Positions 32,301 to 43,682 of a stretch of DNA of 64,000 bases are shown one piece after another. Each line of letters starts with the position of its first letter. Position 1 is the first letter of the stretch. Both the position numbers and the translations under genes were made by a program. The stretch is from Glebionis coronaria (taxonomy: Eukaryota > Streptophyta > Magnoliopsida > Asterales > Asteraceae). The notes below the pieces were generated by a model. It saw only the letters and a program-made list of their open reading frames with translations, did no database searches and had not been told where the DNA came from. The stretch covers positions 499,183,627 through 499,247,626 of the forward strand of contig CM046881.1 in the NCBI GenBank assembly GCA_025667525.1, in the 5' to 3' direction.

Positions 32301-32825
32301 TGTTGATCCCAAACTTAGATCGATTAGCTTTGTGTATACGAGATTAGATCAAGTATAACACGTAGAGAAACCTTTGTATATGCTTTGTGAATCTAAGTGT
32401 TATGCGGAATTTAACACTTAAACAAGAACACAAGATGTAAATATAACTTTCACTTTGATTATGAATGTCGAACTTGCTTACAATGAAAGATGTTTACGAA
32501 TGAAAACTTATATAAAACTTGATATCGAACATTAACCTAAAGACCTTCTTTTATAGACTAAGAAGCCTTATACAATAAGCTACGTATCAACTATTCTAGG
32601 TAAAGATAAACATAGAAAATACATTTTCGTTTCTATCCTTACTATAAGTATTCTAGAATATAATAAACGTGTAGCTTATATCTTCCATCAGTGCTTGTCT
32701 TCAATCTGTCAACGCTTGACTTTAACTTGTCAACGCTTGAGCTGTCAGCGCTTGCTTTGTTCCTGTCAAAGATTGATTTGTTCTTGTCAGCGCTCAAGTG
32801 ATCTGGCCTTAATTTATTCCCAACA
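32301..32825 (-). repeat. Copia-1 5' LTR, 525 bp
   Basis: It is the same length as the left copy, with 8 substitutions by eye. TATAAAAG is at 32548-32555. Four intact copies and one decayed copy of the GTCAACGCT motif lie upstream of the TATA box (32705-32800). Confidence 0.96.
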
Positions 32826-32830
32826 TTAAC

Positions 32831-33755
32831 CAATGTTTTGCTTAAGTGTGAGGGGGTGTAGCATGTGTAGCTTTTATAAAAACCTATAAAAACCCAAAAA
32901 ATAGTGTTTTTCCTTATTTTTGTGTGTTTTATCTTTTTTGTCGGTATCGCAAGTTGAAGGCGAAAAGACACAACTCTTGTATGATGCATGATATGCCCGT
33001 GATTCTAGTTTTTCTCTTATTCCCTTGCTTTTGTTTAGTTTTATCACATTGAGGACAATGCAAAAGTTAAGTGTGAGGGGGTTGTAGGAAAATTGAGAAA
33101 AAGATGCTTAATTGCCATATTTTTGGGCTATTTTAAACTTTTATTCTTGTTTTGCCCTCGGAAATAAAATGCTTCGAGCAATGTATATAAATAATTAATT
33201 AATTGTCCAATTGGTAATTTTTCAAAATTTGAGATGTATTTTTGTGTCAAAATTACCCAAGTCAAAGTCTGATATAATAGTAGAAGAAAAATCCAAAAAA
33301 TAGGAGAAAGTTGCATGTTCCATGTTTGTCAATACAACATGAACATTGTAAGTATGTTGATCCATGGCTAGGAGTTTTAGCCAAGAAAAAAAAAGATAAA
33401 GAAAGAAAAAAGTCAAAAAGACAACTAAATAGTCAATGAGCTATAATGTTATGAAGTTGAAGGAAGAAGAAGAAATAAAAGGTATCGATTAGCCAATGTG
33501 CTAAGTCGTGATACATGTTGCTTTAATTCATATGTTATTAGTGTAGTATAGTTAGAAATAAAAGACTTTCTATCTTTTTATGGGTTTTGACTTTATATCT
33601 CAATTTTTAAACTTAAAGAAACTTAAGACGATGAGTTTTTCTTGTACTTGTACTTGGTAGACTTGCATCGAATTTTTGTAAAGATACATGAACCTTTGGA
33701 TTTAATTTTATTTTCTTCTTGCTTGAGGCAAGCAAAACTTAAGTGTGACTGGATT
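32831..33755 (+). other. Element D 3' untranslated region, right part
   Basis: This continues D after Copia-1. It holds two early purine-tract-like strings (TTAAGTGTGAGGGGGTGTAG near 32845, and near 33066), commonly seen in Athila tails, and no ORF. The functional polypurine tract is probably 33739-33755 (TTAAGTGTGACTGGATT), directly before the LTR. Confidence 0.65.
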
Positions 33756-35246
33756 TGATAACACCTAAATCCAACATATTTTTAGGAGAGTTATTCGTAC
33801 TTTTGTACATGTATATTGGTTAATTATATGATACTTTTGTGCATATTTGTACCCAATTGTGTTTGCAAGTCTTTGTGTAGTCAATTACAAGCCTTTGAAG
33901 ATCAATTTCGGGTGCAAGAACAAGTATTTCTAACGAGCAAAAAAAGATATTCAGCATGAAAGTTGCCACCATCAACATACATCCAACTTGCCACTGGCAA
34001 GAGTGAAGTTGCCACCATCAAATGGGAGTTGATTTGCCTCCATCATGAGTGAAGTTGCCTCCAACATTTGTCTAGGCAAAAATGTGTCCACATTCATGCA
34101 AACTCAAGGAATTCCTGCAAGAGCAATCTAGACTTTCTTTCTCTCTAAGCCAACCACTGAAGTCTAGAGCCTTAACTAGCTTATAAATAAGACCCTTGGG
34201 GTCATGTTACTACATATCTTAAAAAAACATCTATCAATATCTCTTAATACCTTTCAATCATTTTCTCACTACTACATCTAATAAACTCTCTCATCCTTTT
34301 CCAAACTCCCAATCCCGGATTTGAACAAGGTGGTGCTAGAAAAGTCAGTTTTTGAGTCCGATAAGCAAAGTTATCATCACGAAACTCTTAGGAATCATTA
34401 CCCTAATCATTAATAACATTTTTCCACTTTGTAAGACTCTTGATTATGACTTATAATACTTTTATTTCTGAGTTTATTTCATCATTTGTTATGAGTAGCT
34501 AAGTTTCATTTTACACTTGGTAGGATGATGTTTGTAGTATGAAGTGATGGTTGTGATTTTGATTTATGTTTAATTCAATGTCAAGCTTTCCTATGATCCA
34601 TTGATATTTATGTTTCATGTGACAATTGCTATCAAAACTTAATTTGTTGGTAAAGATTTCATAGGTTGAAAGGGTTATTTTCTATCAACAAGTCATACCG
34701 GTTTGTCTATGATTGGCTATCTTTTGTATTCATCATTTCTTAAGAAGTTTTGATTATCAAGAAACATAATTATAAGTGTTAGCAAATTCGTGAAACAACC
34801 GTGAATAAAATGTGTTGAAATTGTATTAAATCTTGAATTGAGTGATTGAGTCTAATGCTTGTTTTCTTTAACCAAGGTCTTGACGAAGATTAAAGCTTTT
34901 GAAAACAATAGATTGGAGTATCCATCTAGTTATCATAATCATATTTGTTAACGTGTCATCACAATCATACCATTACGAATGCTCAAACTAGTCTTTACCA
35001 TGTGTACCTTTAATCATATTATTAATCTCATCATTTTTACTTGTTATTTGTTTGTCCACCATTGCTACAATCAACGATTATATTTTCATTTTAGAATAAT
35101 CATAGGTTTTCCAAATCCCCGTGAACGATCTCGGTATTACCACATAAAAGCTATACACAAACGAAAGGGTTATACTTACCCGTGCGTTTTTAGTCAATCC
35201 GGTAATTCGTGTTTATAAATTTAAAACATGTTACCAACACCACGCA
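33756..35246 (+). repeat. Element D 3' LTR, about 1.5 kb
   Basis: It starts TGATAACACCTAAATCC after a tract of Athila type and ends near CCACGCA at the junction with element C. A TATA-like TATAAATA is at 34182-34189. The 5' LTR is outside the window, so both edges are inferred from motif form and flanking homology. Confidence 0.68.
33961..34075 (+). repeat. Iterated AGTTGCCACCATCA-like motif in the D LTR
   Basis: Five copies or variants (AGTTGCCACCATCA, ACTTGCCACTGG, AGTTGCCACCATCA, TTTGCCTCCATCA, AGTTGCCTCCAACA) lie within 115 bases, about 110-220 bases upstream of the TATA box. Confidence 0.75.
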
Positions 35247-35415
35247 TCAATGCCCTATTCATGGGCTTGATGAATCGTGTGTGTAAGCCGTATCTAGATG
35301 AGTTTTTTATCGTATTCATTGATGATATTCTCATTTATTCCAAGAGTGAGGAAGAACATGAGAAGCATTTAAAGATAATTTTAGAATTGTTGAAGAAAGA
35401 AAAGTTGTATGCGAA
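35247..35415 (+). pseudogene. pol: Element C reverse transcriptase, left piece
   Basis: This is a chromovirus-type [22 protein letters not shown], then the catalytic [15 protein letters not shown]. The frame runs to KEKLYA, where Athila B is inserted after GCGAA (35411-35415). It resumes at 47776 as FSKYEF. Part of the block before FM looks shortened by two codons. Everything upstream lies beyond element D. Confidence 0.9.
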
Positions 35416-35784
35416 TAATAACTGGGATTTAGCCAAGTATGAAAGTTCGTTAATCTAGTCTTTTCGAATTGATTACAAGTTGAAAGTGCGACTCGGTCGT
35501 TCTTGATGGAAGAAAAATTGGTTTGATTATCTATTTTAAACTAAAAGTGAAAATGTAAATGTCCTTGAGTAACTAAAACAAAAATGAAAGCTTTAAAATA
35601 TTTAAACTAAAAATAAAGACTTTAAAATTAAAAAGAAAATGATAAACTTATAAAAATGTGAACTTTAAAAATTTAAACTAAAACAAGACGAGTTATAATA
35701 ATGCTAAGTAAAAATGTCGGGGAAAAATAAAGTTTGAAATTAAAAATAGGAAATAACAAAATATAAGTCGGAATCCAAAATACT

Positions 35785-36240
35785 ATCACTATCCGGAATC
35801 CAAACTTAGCTACTATCCGGAATCCTTCTTCTGATTGCTATCCGAAATCCAAACATCCTCAACCAATCCGGAATCCAGGAAATTCAAGTTATCTGGAATA
35901 TGTATTTGTGTGACTATCCGGAATCCTTTCTTCGAGAGCTTATCCGGAATTGGTTAAATGAACTCTTATCCAGAATATATGCTTATCCGGAATCTGCTAT
36001 CCGGAATGTGTTTTCTGTCACTTATCCGGAATGTTGTTTCGGGAGCTTATCCGGAATCACAGCTTCTACACCATATTCAGAATATACAAATTGAAGGCTT
36101 ATCCGGAATGTAACATGAGGGTGTTATCCAGAATGTATGTGGGGATGCTTATCCGGAATACGTGATGAACTAGTTATCTGGAATTGGGTTTCGGTGTGCT
36201 TATCCAGAATTTTTTGTTACGACTACTATTCGGAATGTAA
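35785..36240 (-). repeat. TATCCGGAAT array, left LTR of B
   Basis: There are about 10 exact TATCCGGAAT and about 9 one-mismatch copies in about 460 bases, all in one orientation at irregular spacing. The other LTR carries the same array, split by Copia-3 (42985-43105 and 46472-46800). Confidence 0.9.
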
Positions 36241-36765
36241 GGGTTTAAGAAACCCAGATAACACAAAAATTAAGCAAATAAGCAAATCCAAAATAACCAC
36301 TTACCAAAACTTTAACCAAAAAGATTTTTAAGAAAAACTAATAAGCCACAATTTAAAAACTATGAAAACACTAAATAATCTAAATATTAAAAATCAACTT
36401 TTTGTAAAAGTATTTAAACTATCAAAATCAACTGATTTTAAAAACTATTAAACATAAAAATTAAGCAAATAAGCACCTTAATCTAAAAACATTAAACACA
36501 CCAACTCAATAAGCACAATCAAATAAGCAAAACAATCACATCATCAACAAAATTAAATCAACTACATGATTAATTAAGCAAAAACAATAGATTATTAAGA
36601 AAGGTAGAATGAGAATTATGAAATAAACTTGATTAATTTGAAGATTAAGATCAAAAGATTACAAGATTAATGAAGGTTTGATAAGCTTGAAAAACTAGAG
36701 AGAAGAAAATTAAAAACACACTTAAAAAATAAAACTAGAAAAATTAATTAATTAAACTAACTAAC

Positions 36766-36800
36766 ACTCTCCTAATGACACATTAGGAGAGTATATATAG
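36766..36800 (-). promoter_or_regulatory. TATA box and 12-bp-arm palindrome, left LTR of B
   Basis: The arms are ACTCTCCTAATG (36766-36777) and CATTAGGAGAGT (36781-36792), with a 3-base loop. They merge into TATATATA (36792-36799). The second LTR repeats it at 47302-47335. Confidence 0.75.
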
Positions 36801-37240
36801 GAGGTGGGGAGTGCATGTGTTGCTTCCTTCTTTCTTTCTTCTCGTCTCAACTCGATTTAAATTCTTTGTCTTTCTCGACGTCGTCTCAGGATTTGTCAAT
36901 ATAAATTGAACTTGTCGTATAATTTTCTTCTATAATTAGACTTGAGTTCTTCGACTTCATTAAACTTCCGTCTTTAGACTTTTTATTCGATAAATCTTCA
37001 GAATAGGTCTTGGACTTATGTTCTTTTTGCACTCTTGATCTTTTTACTTCGTCTTTTGTCTTTTTCTTCGATAAAAGCCCGTGATAGCCCATGTTTTCTT
37101 CCTTTTTCATATTTTTATCCTGAAACACAATAAAAACACAAACCACGCATAATTCCGACTTTTACGACATAAAATACACGTTTTGGTCTTGTTTTTATTG
37201 GAAATAAGTGGTAAAAGGATAAGTGTTTTCACACTTATTA

Positions 37241-37256
37241 AATCCCCTACACTTGA
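37241..37256 (-). other. Element B polypurine tract
   Basis: The minus strand TCAAGTGTAGGGGATT abuts the 3' LTR, a typical Athila tract. Confidence 0.82.
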
Positions 37257-39235
37257 CCATTGCAATGCCCCCATTCAATGCATTAATTTCAAAGCACGGT
37301 TTTCATTTTTCATCATAAATAACCCACCTTGGCCTTTATTAAATACTAAACTTTAAGGAGACTTAAAAAGATAGAAATATGTACAAAACAAGTAATGAAA
37401 TTAAAGACTTACATTGGGGTTTTGGCTGTCATGAATGTTTATCACCCTCAAGTTTCATGTTCGCCACACCAAGCTTATAAACGAGATCATTGTTATTATA
37501 AGTTAGCAAACTAACACAAAACTCGTGTGGCCCAATTATTAACTTAGACTCCCTTATTCCTAGGTGTATCTCTTATATTTTATTGTTGTCTTGAATGATC
37601 ACGAGGATGCATTGTTTGACTTATTTCGATAGTTCATTTTGGCTGAAAATAAAGTGGGACGATTTAATCAATAGTTAAAGAAAGGACAAAATCTTTTAAA
37701 ACTGCTTCTCGGGATCTCTTAAAGTTCATATCTTGGCATAACTCGCTTCACGATTTGAGAACTTTCTAGGACCGATATTTGGCAGCGACTTCATACTTCG
37801 AATCTTGAGAGTGGTTCTTGAAATTATGGTCTTCTATTCATAATAGGAATTCCTTCACTTGAAGTTTTGAGAGATTTTTCATACTTAGACCACGACTTCT
37901 TCATTTTTCTCCAATCTTTATTTTAGACTTTGATATACACGTTTCGCCTCCTTTTAGGAATTGGATCTATTTATCCTCATACCTTGCCAGGGTCTTTTCG
38001 GATAGATTTCTCCATGATCTTTAGGGGAGTATTTGCTTTTCGTCGTGTGTCTCGATCCTTCATATTGATTTTTGAAAAATTATTCTTCACATCACTTGGT
38101 ACCTTTAGCAACAAAATGTAGTCCTCAAGCCTTGTTAGGACCTTTTGGGACTCGCCAATCTTCGCATCCCGCTTCAATAAGTTATGCATTGGCTATGCAC
38201 TCTAATTAATACCGAGCAACTTTTAAACGATCGTGTGCTAGAAGCTAAGTAACTTTTCAAATCGTACAACCTTATTTATTGCAAATATATTTATTAGCAA
38301 GCGATGGGAGAAAAAGCTTATAATCAACTCACATAAATTCACGAAAGAATACCAAACTTATAATTGACTCTATCATCTCTCGTTCTCCACAATTTAAAAC
38401 CTCTAGGAAACTCGTGGATGCTTAACCAATTAAATCAATGTTTTGGGTTTTCAAGTCATCTATAGGATCTTGTAACTTCTTAGACTTTTTCAAGTTTAGA
38501 ATTCGCATTTTAAAGTTCCCTTGATAAACGACTTTCTAGGATCAATTATAGAACTTGCGAAAAGTTCTTGTTCTTAACCTGTGAGAGTTAAGACTTTCAC
38601 ATTTTAAAGTTCCCTATTTAAAAGCCTAGCAAAACTTGACTTAAACACGTTAAGGTTACTAGCTAGAGTAAACTTAGATAAGTAAACCCGGGTTGAGTCA
38701 AAAGATTCATGACGTTGAAAAATTAAAACAACTTTATTAAAAAAATTATTCTAGTAAAGAAAGTAAATAACGATAACAAAGGAAAATATTACTATACTAC
38801 TAGGCCAAAATAGATAAGAAAATTTTGAAAAATGTCGAAAAATCAAATTTTCCAGTTAAAATGAGGACAAATACAAGGAAAAGGCCACTTAACTTCAATA
38901 GAAGTCCCCCTACACTTGATATAAACATTGTCCTCAATGTTTAAGCATGAGGGAGTAAACTCCCCTACACTTAGGACATTGTGCATGTTGTTTAAATCTT
39001 GCTAAGGAAGAGACAACTAAAGTGATTCCTATTTTAATATTGAAAAATAAAAAATAGAGAATCAAAAGAGTTTAGGATAAAACTGGGACGATGGGTACAC
39101 GGAATCACGGGTCTTCAAAAGTCATCAACAGTAGATCTTTGAAAGCTCCAATCCCTGCACATCATAAGAAACAAGACAACAAACACATACGGGGCTCCCC
39201 CTATACTTATTATGAAAACGGTAAAGGATAGATCA
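37257..39235 (-). other. Element B 3' untranslated tail
   Basis: This is about 2 kb without a convincing gene. Two further AAGTGTAGGGG-like tracts occur near 38910-38960. A short ORF at 37977-38189 has no recognisable motif. Confidence 0.6.
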
Positions 39236-39260
39236 ACGGGTTGCCTCCCGAGAAGCGCTT
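39236..39260 (-). promoter_or_regulatory. Conserved post-integrase block, copy in B
   Basis: It is identical over 25 bases to 20726-20750 in Athila D, in the same position relative to integrase. The copy here lies 40 bases downstream of the last pol codon. Confidence 0.75.
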
Positions 39261-39300
39261 GTTTTTGTTAACCGAGTCACGAGCCTGACTCGACCTAGAA

Positions 39301-40690
39301 TTAATTCAAAGGAAACGTGGTGAGGGATGGAATCATCTCATGAGAGATGTCCTCACCAAAGTACAGCTTCACGCGCTGGCCATTCACTTTAAAATTAGGC
39401 CCATTTGGCTGAGAAAGCTCAATGGTGCCATAGGGGAAGACTTTGGCGACAGTGAATGGACCAGACCAACGGCTCTTCAGCTTGCCCGAGAAGATCTTCA
39501 ACCGAGAGTTAAAGAGTAAAACTTAATCACCAACATGGAACTCTCGGTTATTAATCCTTGCATCATCAATGATCTTGGTTTTCTCCTTGTAGATCAATGA
39601 GTTATCATAAGCTTCATTCCTCAGTTCATTTAGCTCGTTGAGTTGAATCTTCCGAATATCACCGGCTTTGTTGATGTCAAAATTGGCCCACTTCAAGGCC
39701 CAGTACGCCTTATGTTCCAGCTCAATAGGGAGGTGGCATGCCTTCCTATACACAAGACGATATGGAGTGCAACCAATCGGTGTCTTATATGCGGTACGGA
39801 AAGCCCACAAAGCATCATCTAACTTATCTGCCCACGAGGCACGATGCTCTCCCACAGTTCGCTCTAATATTCTCTTCAATCCATGGTGGGATATCTCGGA
39901 TTGACCATTTGTTTGGGGATGGTAAGCGGTGGAAAGACGGTGATTGACACCGTACTTAGCCATGACTTGAGCAAATTGATCATTGCAAAAATGAGTCCCG
40001 CGGTCATTGATGATAGCACGAGGAACACCGAATCGAGCAAATAGTTGCTTCCAAAAGTTCACAACCACCCTCACATCGTTCGTAGGGAGAGCCTTTGCTT
40101 CAACCCATTTAGATACGTAGTCAACGGCTACGAGGATGTACTTGCTCCCTTTGGATGATGGAAATGGCCCATAAAGTCGATACCCCATACGTCAATGATT
40201 TCACATTCTTGGATGAAATTTTGAGGCATCTCATCTTTATGTGTGATCTTGCCTTGGCGTTAGCAAGCATCACAATTTTTAACCATCTCCTGAGCATCAC
40301 GATAAATGGTGGGCCAATAGAATCCATAATCGAAAACTTTCTTCGCGGTGTAATTAGGACCAAAGTGACCACCGGTGGGTCCTTTATGGCAAGCGTTAAG
40401 GATTAATAAATCTGCCGGCCCATCAACACATCGACGAATGTCAAGATCCGCATATTGTTTGAAAAGGTAAGGGTCGTCTCAGAAATAGTGCTTAATGTCT
40501 TTAAAGAACTTTTTCATTTGTTGGGACGTTAACCCTTCCTTGAGAATTCCACTCGCTAAGTAGTTGGCAATGTCCGCAAACTACGAGGTGTCATCAAGAT
40601 TGGAATTGATAGACATTAAGGCCTCAAGAGAGAAAGAGTCATTGATCTCTTGATTCGGGTGATCCCTTGATAAGAATCCCAAGTCTACTT
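39301..40690 (-). pseudogene. pol: Element B integrase
   Basis: The zinc region ([10 protein letters not shown] ... CDAC, about 40250-40390) precedes the core. VAVDYVSKW is in the first-Asp region, INDRGTHF has the second Asp, and [10 protein letters not shown] the Glu. [18 protein letters not shown] and the C-terminal WSGPFTVAKVFPYG ... VNGQRVKLYFGED follow. Stops near 40190, 40260, 40480 and 39520 and a frame change near 40150 break it. The 221-codon core piece (39523-40188) is open. Confidence 0.9.
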
Positions 40691-42440
40691 AGATGATCTA
40701 CGGTTGGTTTTCGGCTCCCTTTTTATCACGAATTTCGATTTTAAATTCTTTTAGGAGCAAAACCCAACGAAGAAGTCTTGGCTTGGAATCTTGTTTAGTT
40801 AACAAGTACTTCAACGCGGAATGGTCGGTATAGATAATGGTGGTGGAAAGGACAAGATAGGGGCGAAATTTTTCAAAAGCATACACTACAGCTAAAAGCA
40901 CTTTTTCGGTAGTGGTATAATGTAATTGAGCCCCCGTCATTGTCTTGCTAGCATAATGGATTGGTTGGAAGTGTTTGTTCACTCTTTGGCACAAAACCAC
41001 TCCAATAGCAAAATCGCTAGCATCACACATCAATTCAAAAGGTAACTCCCAATTAGGGGTAACCAAGACCGGTGCCTTAGCTAAGTTATCCTTAAGAAGA
41101 TTGAAAGATTCAATACACTCTTTAGAAAATATAAAAGGAGTATGTTTTTCCAAGAGGTGGGTCATCGGGCGAGCGATCTTAGAAAAATCCTGAATGAAAC
41201 GACGATAGAAGCCCGCATGACCTAGGAAACTTCTCACACCCTTCACGGTTGAAGGTGGAGGTAATTTAGCAATCACTTCAACTTTAGCACGGTAGACTTC
41301 AAGACCGGCTTTGGAGATTTTATGTCCAAGAACAATACCTTCTTTTACCATGAAATGGCATTTTTCCCAATTAAGAACGAAACGAGTGTCTTCACACCGT
41401 TTGAGCATACGTTCTAAATTGGCAAGGCAAGTAGAGAAAGAATCACCATAGACCGATAAATCATCCATGAAGACCTCCATAGTTTCTTCAACCATGTCAT
41501 GGAAGATAGCCATCATACACCTTTGCAAAGTCCCGGGAGCATTGCATAAGCCGAAAGGCATTATTTTGTAAGCAAATGTTCCATAAGGACAAGTGAATGT
41601 GGTTTTCTCTTGGTCTTTGGGATCGATGGATATTTGAAAATACCCGGAGAAACCGTCGAAGAAGCAATAATAATCATTACCCGTTAAACGCTCGAGCATT
41701 TGATCCATGAAATGAAGGGGAAAATGATCCTTGGGGTGGCGTCATTGAGCTTGCGATAGTCTATGCAAGCTCGCCAACCCGTGACAAGTCTAGTAGGAAT
41801 CAACTCGTTGTTTTCATTGGGAACAACGTTGATTCCGCCTTTCTTAGGCAAACAATAGACGGGACTAACCCATGGTGAATCCGAAATAGGGTAAATCATT
41901 CCGGCATCTAGAAGTTTGATAACTTCTTTCTTGATGACGTCATGAATTCTAGGATTAACACTTCTTTGGCTTTGGATTGTGGGTTTAAAGTCATCTTCCA
42001 TGAGAATTTTGTGAGTACAAAAGTTCGGATCAATTCCGCGGATATCGGAAATTTTCCAAGCAATTGCTTTCTTATGATTCTTCAGCACATCGATAAGTTG
42101 AGATTTTTCTTCTTCTTTCAAGTCCTTCGCGATGATGACGGGTAAGTTCTTATTGTCTTCAAGGAAAACGTCCTCGAGATGAGACGGAAGATCCTTAAGC
42201 TCTAAATCTGGAATATTTTCGATGGAAGGCGTAGTCAAATCGGATCATCGATAGAAATTTCCTTAGGGGATGGTGGAGAAATATGGTCCTCATTGAGAAG
42301 TTTCTCAATGGTACAAATGTCTTCATCCCAATTGGAGGGAGAATCGTCATATTGTAAGTCCACATTTCCTAGAGTTGCTTCAAATTCTTTCAAAAGGAAA
42401 TCACTTTCTCTAAATGGAGTTAGTGAGGGAGCAATAGAGG
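40691..42440 (-). pseudogene. pol: Element B reverse transcriptase and RNase H
   Basis: The first open piece (41684-42238) has the pre-RT region and RT start: YPISDSPWVSPVYCLPKKGG and [19 protein letters not shown]. The second (40698-41708, shifted frame) has [13 protein letters not shown] and catalytic FMDDLSVYG blocks, [12 protein letters not shown], then RNase H ([35 protein letters not shown]). The frame change is near 41700. Coding-like sequence can be followed upstream to about 42440 with one break near 42240. No protease motif is seen. Confidence 0.92.
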
Positions 42441-42596
42441 CAACGGTATTTTTTTTTTGAATTTTTTTGAATTTTTTTGAATTTTGAATTTTTATAGATT
42501 ATTGAAAATTTTTAAGCAAGGAAAATAATGTTCAAAAATGAACGGATCCCAAAATCCAACGCGTCTCTCACAAAAAACCGTTAATCTTCACGAAAA
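42441..42596 (-). other. Element B short leader at the gag/protease deletion
   Basis: Only about 150 bases lie between the primer site and pre-RT coding sequence. They hold a run of T9-GAATTTTTTT-type repeats (42450-42500). In a full Athila, gag and protease would be here. Confidence 0.7.
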
Positions 42597-42614
42597 GAGC
42601 CGGCAGTGGCGCCA
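42597..42614 (-). other. Element B primer binding site
   Basis: TGGCGCCACTGCCGGCTC on the minus strand is 2 bases from the LTR. It differs from the element A site at a few positions. Confidence 0.82.
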
Positions 42615-43116
42615 TTTAATAACTGAGATTTAGCCAAGTATGAAAGTTCGATAATCTAGTCTTTTCGAATTGATTACAAGTTGAAAGTGCGACTCAGTCG
42701 TTCTTGGTGGAAGACAAAATGGTTTGATTATCTATTTTAAACTGAAAGTGAAAATGTAAATGTCGTTGAGTAACTAAAACAAAAACGAAAGCTTTAAAAT
42801 ATTTAAAGTAAAAATAAAGACTTTAAAAATTAAAAAGAAAATGATGAAAACTTATAAAAATGTGAACTTTAAAAATTTAAACTAAAACAAGACGAGTTAT
42901 AATAATGCTAAGTAAAAATGGTGGGGAAAAATAAAGTTTGAAATAAAAAACAGGAAATAACAAAATATAAGTCGGAATCCAAAATACTGTCACTATCCGG
43001 AATCCAAACTTAGCTACTATCCGGAAACCTTCTTCTGATTGCTATCCGGAATCCAAACATCCTCGACCAATCCGGAATCCAGGAAATTCAAGTTATCCGG
43101 AATACGTATATGTGTG

Positions 43117-43682
43117 TGTGGAAACCTTGGTTTCCGGATCTTTTAAGCAACTAGGAATGCATCATGTTCATATGATTATACAATCAAAGCGGAATTAGAA
43201 CACGACACATTAACAAGGTGTTTAGGCACGAATAACATGAATTAAAACAAAAGGGATTGCTCATTATATTAATAACGAACAACCACTAGGTGTGTGTACA
43301 TTGAATCCCACACCTAGTCGACACACACTTTAGGTTTACATTGTATATGAAAGTTATATAAAAACCTAAGACTCTTGTTCCTTTTATAGTGTAAGGAACA
43401 GAATCTACAAGAGATAATATCAAATAAACATCTAAATATTCTATTTAGATAAACTATATATTGTGTATATCATATATAATATACTCAATATATTCCCCAA
43501 ATAGAATTCTCCATCAAATCTTCAACATCCATCAGCGTTTGACTTTGTTGACTGCGTTTGACTTCTGTCAACGCTTAAGTTACTCTTGTCAACGTCTGAT
43601 TTACTCTTGACAACGCTTGAACAAATTTCTTCATGTTTTCTTTGATTTTGAGTTTCTGCCACATCAACTTTTTGACCCAACA
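43117..43682 (-). repeat. Copia-3 3' LTR, 566 bp
   Basis: On the minus strand it runs TGTTGGGTCAAAAAG ... GGTTTCCACA. About four GTCAACGCT-type copies lie at 43534-43620, upstream of the TATA box. Confidence 0.95.

Larger units (their letters stand above)
20840..32825 (-). mobile_element. Copia-1, nearly complete Sirevirus-like copia element, 11,986 bp
   Basis: It has LTRs of 525 bp at both ends, a perfect TTAAC target duplication (20835-20839 and 32826-32830), primer site and polypurine tract. On the minus strand the order is gag (888 codons), protease, integrase, RT, RNase H and then a long extra ORF before the 3' LTR. Lesions are few: a stop between gag and protease, an amber codon between integrase and RT, one frameshift before RT, and two stops plus one frameshift in the extra ORF. 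The LTRs differ at 8 of 525 positions by hand count. The extra ORF position suggests the Sirevirus group. Confidence 0.93.
18128..35246 (+). mobile_element. Athila element D (3' part), interrupted by Copia-1
   Basis: The visible order is RT, RNase H, integrase, 3' untranslated region (split by Copia-1 at 20840) and 3' LTR (33756-35246). The 5' part is cut off by LTR E at 18128; gag, protease and 5' LTR would lie left of the window. Beyond 35246 the RT of chromovirus C resumes, so D appears to be inserted in C. The right edge (CCACGCA, then C sequence) is placed by homology of the C reading frame and may be off by some bases. Confidence 0.82.
35416..37240 (-). repeat. Element B 3' LTR, 1,825 bp
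   Basis: It contains A/T-rich stretches, the TATCCGGAAT array (35785-36240) and a TATA box with a 12-bp-arm palindrome (36766-36800). A small ORF at 36886-37146 is Lys/Ser-rich; it recurs in broken form in the other LTR and is probably not a gene. Confidence 0.88.

Noticed and set aside
35785..36240. CRISPR-like array of short repeats
   Set aside because: The repeated unit is only about 10 bases, spacing is irregular, copies are imperfect, and it lies in both LTRs of a plant retrotransposon. Nothing else suggests a prokaryotic system.
36766..36792. MicroRNA precursor hairpin
   Set aside because: The stem is only 12 bp with a 3-base loop, far too short for a plant precursor.
36886..37146. 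Lys/Ser-rich 86-codon ORF in the Athila B LTR
   Set aside because: The other LTR copy has it broken into two (47297-47688), so there is no sign of constraint.
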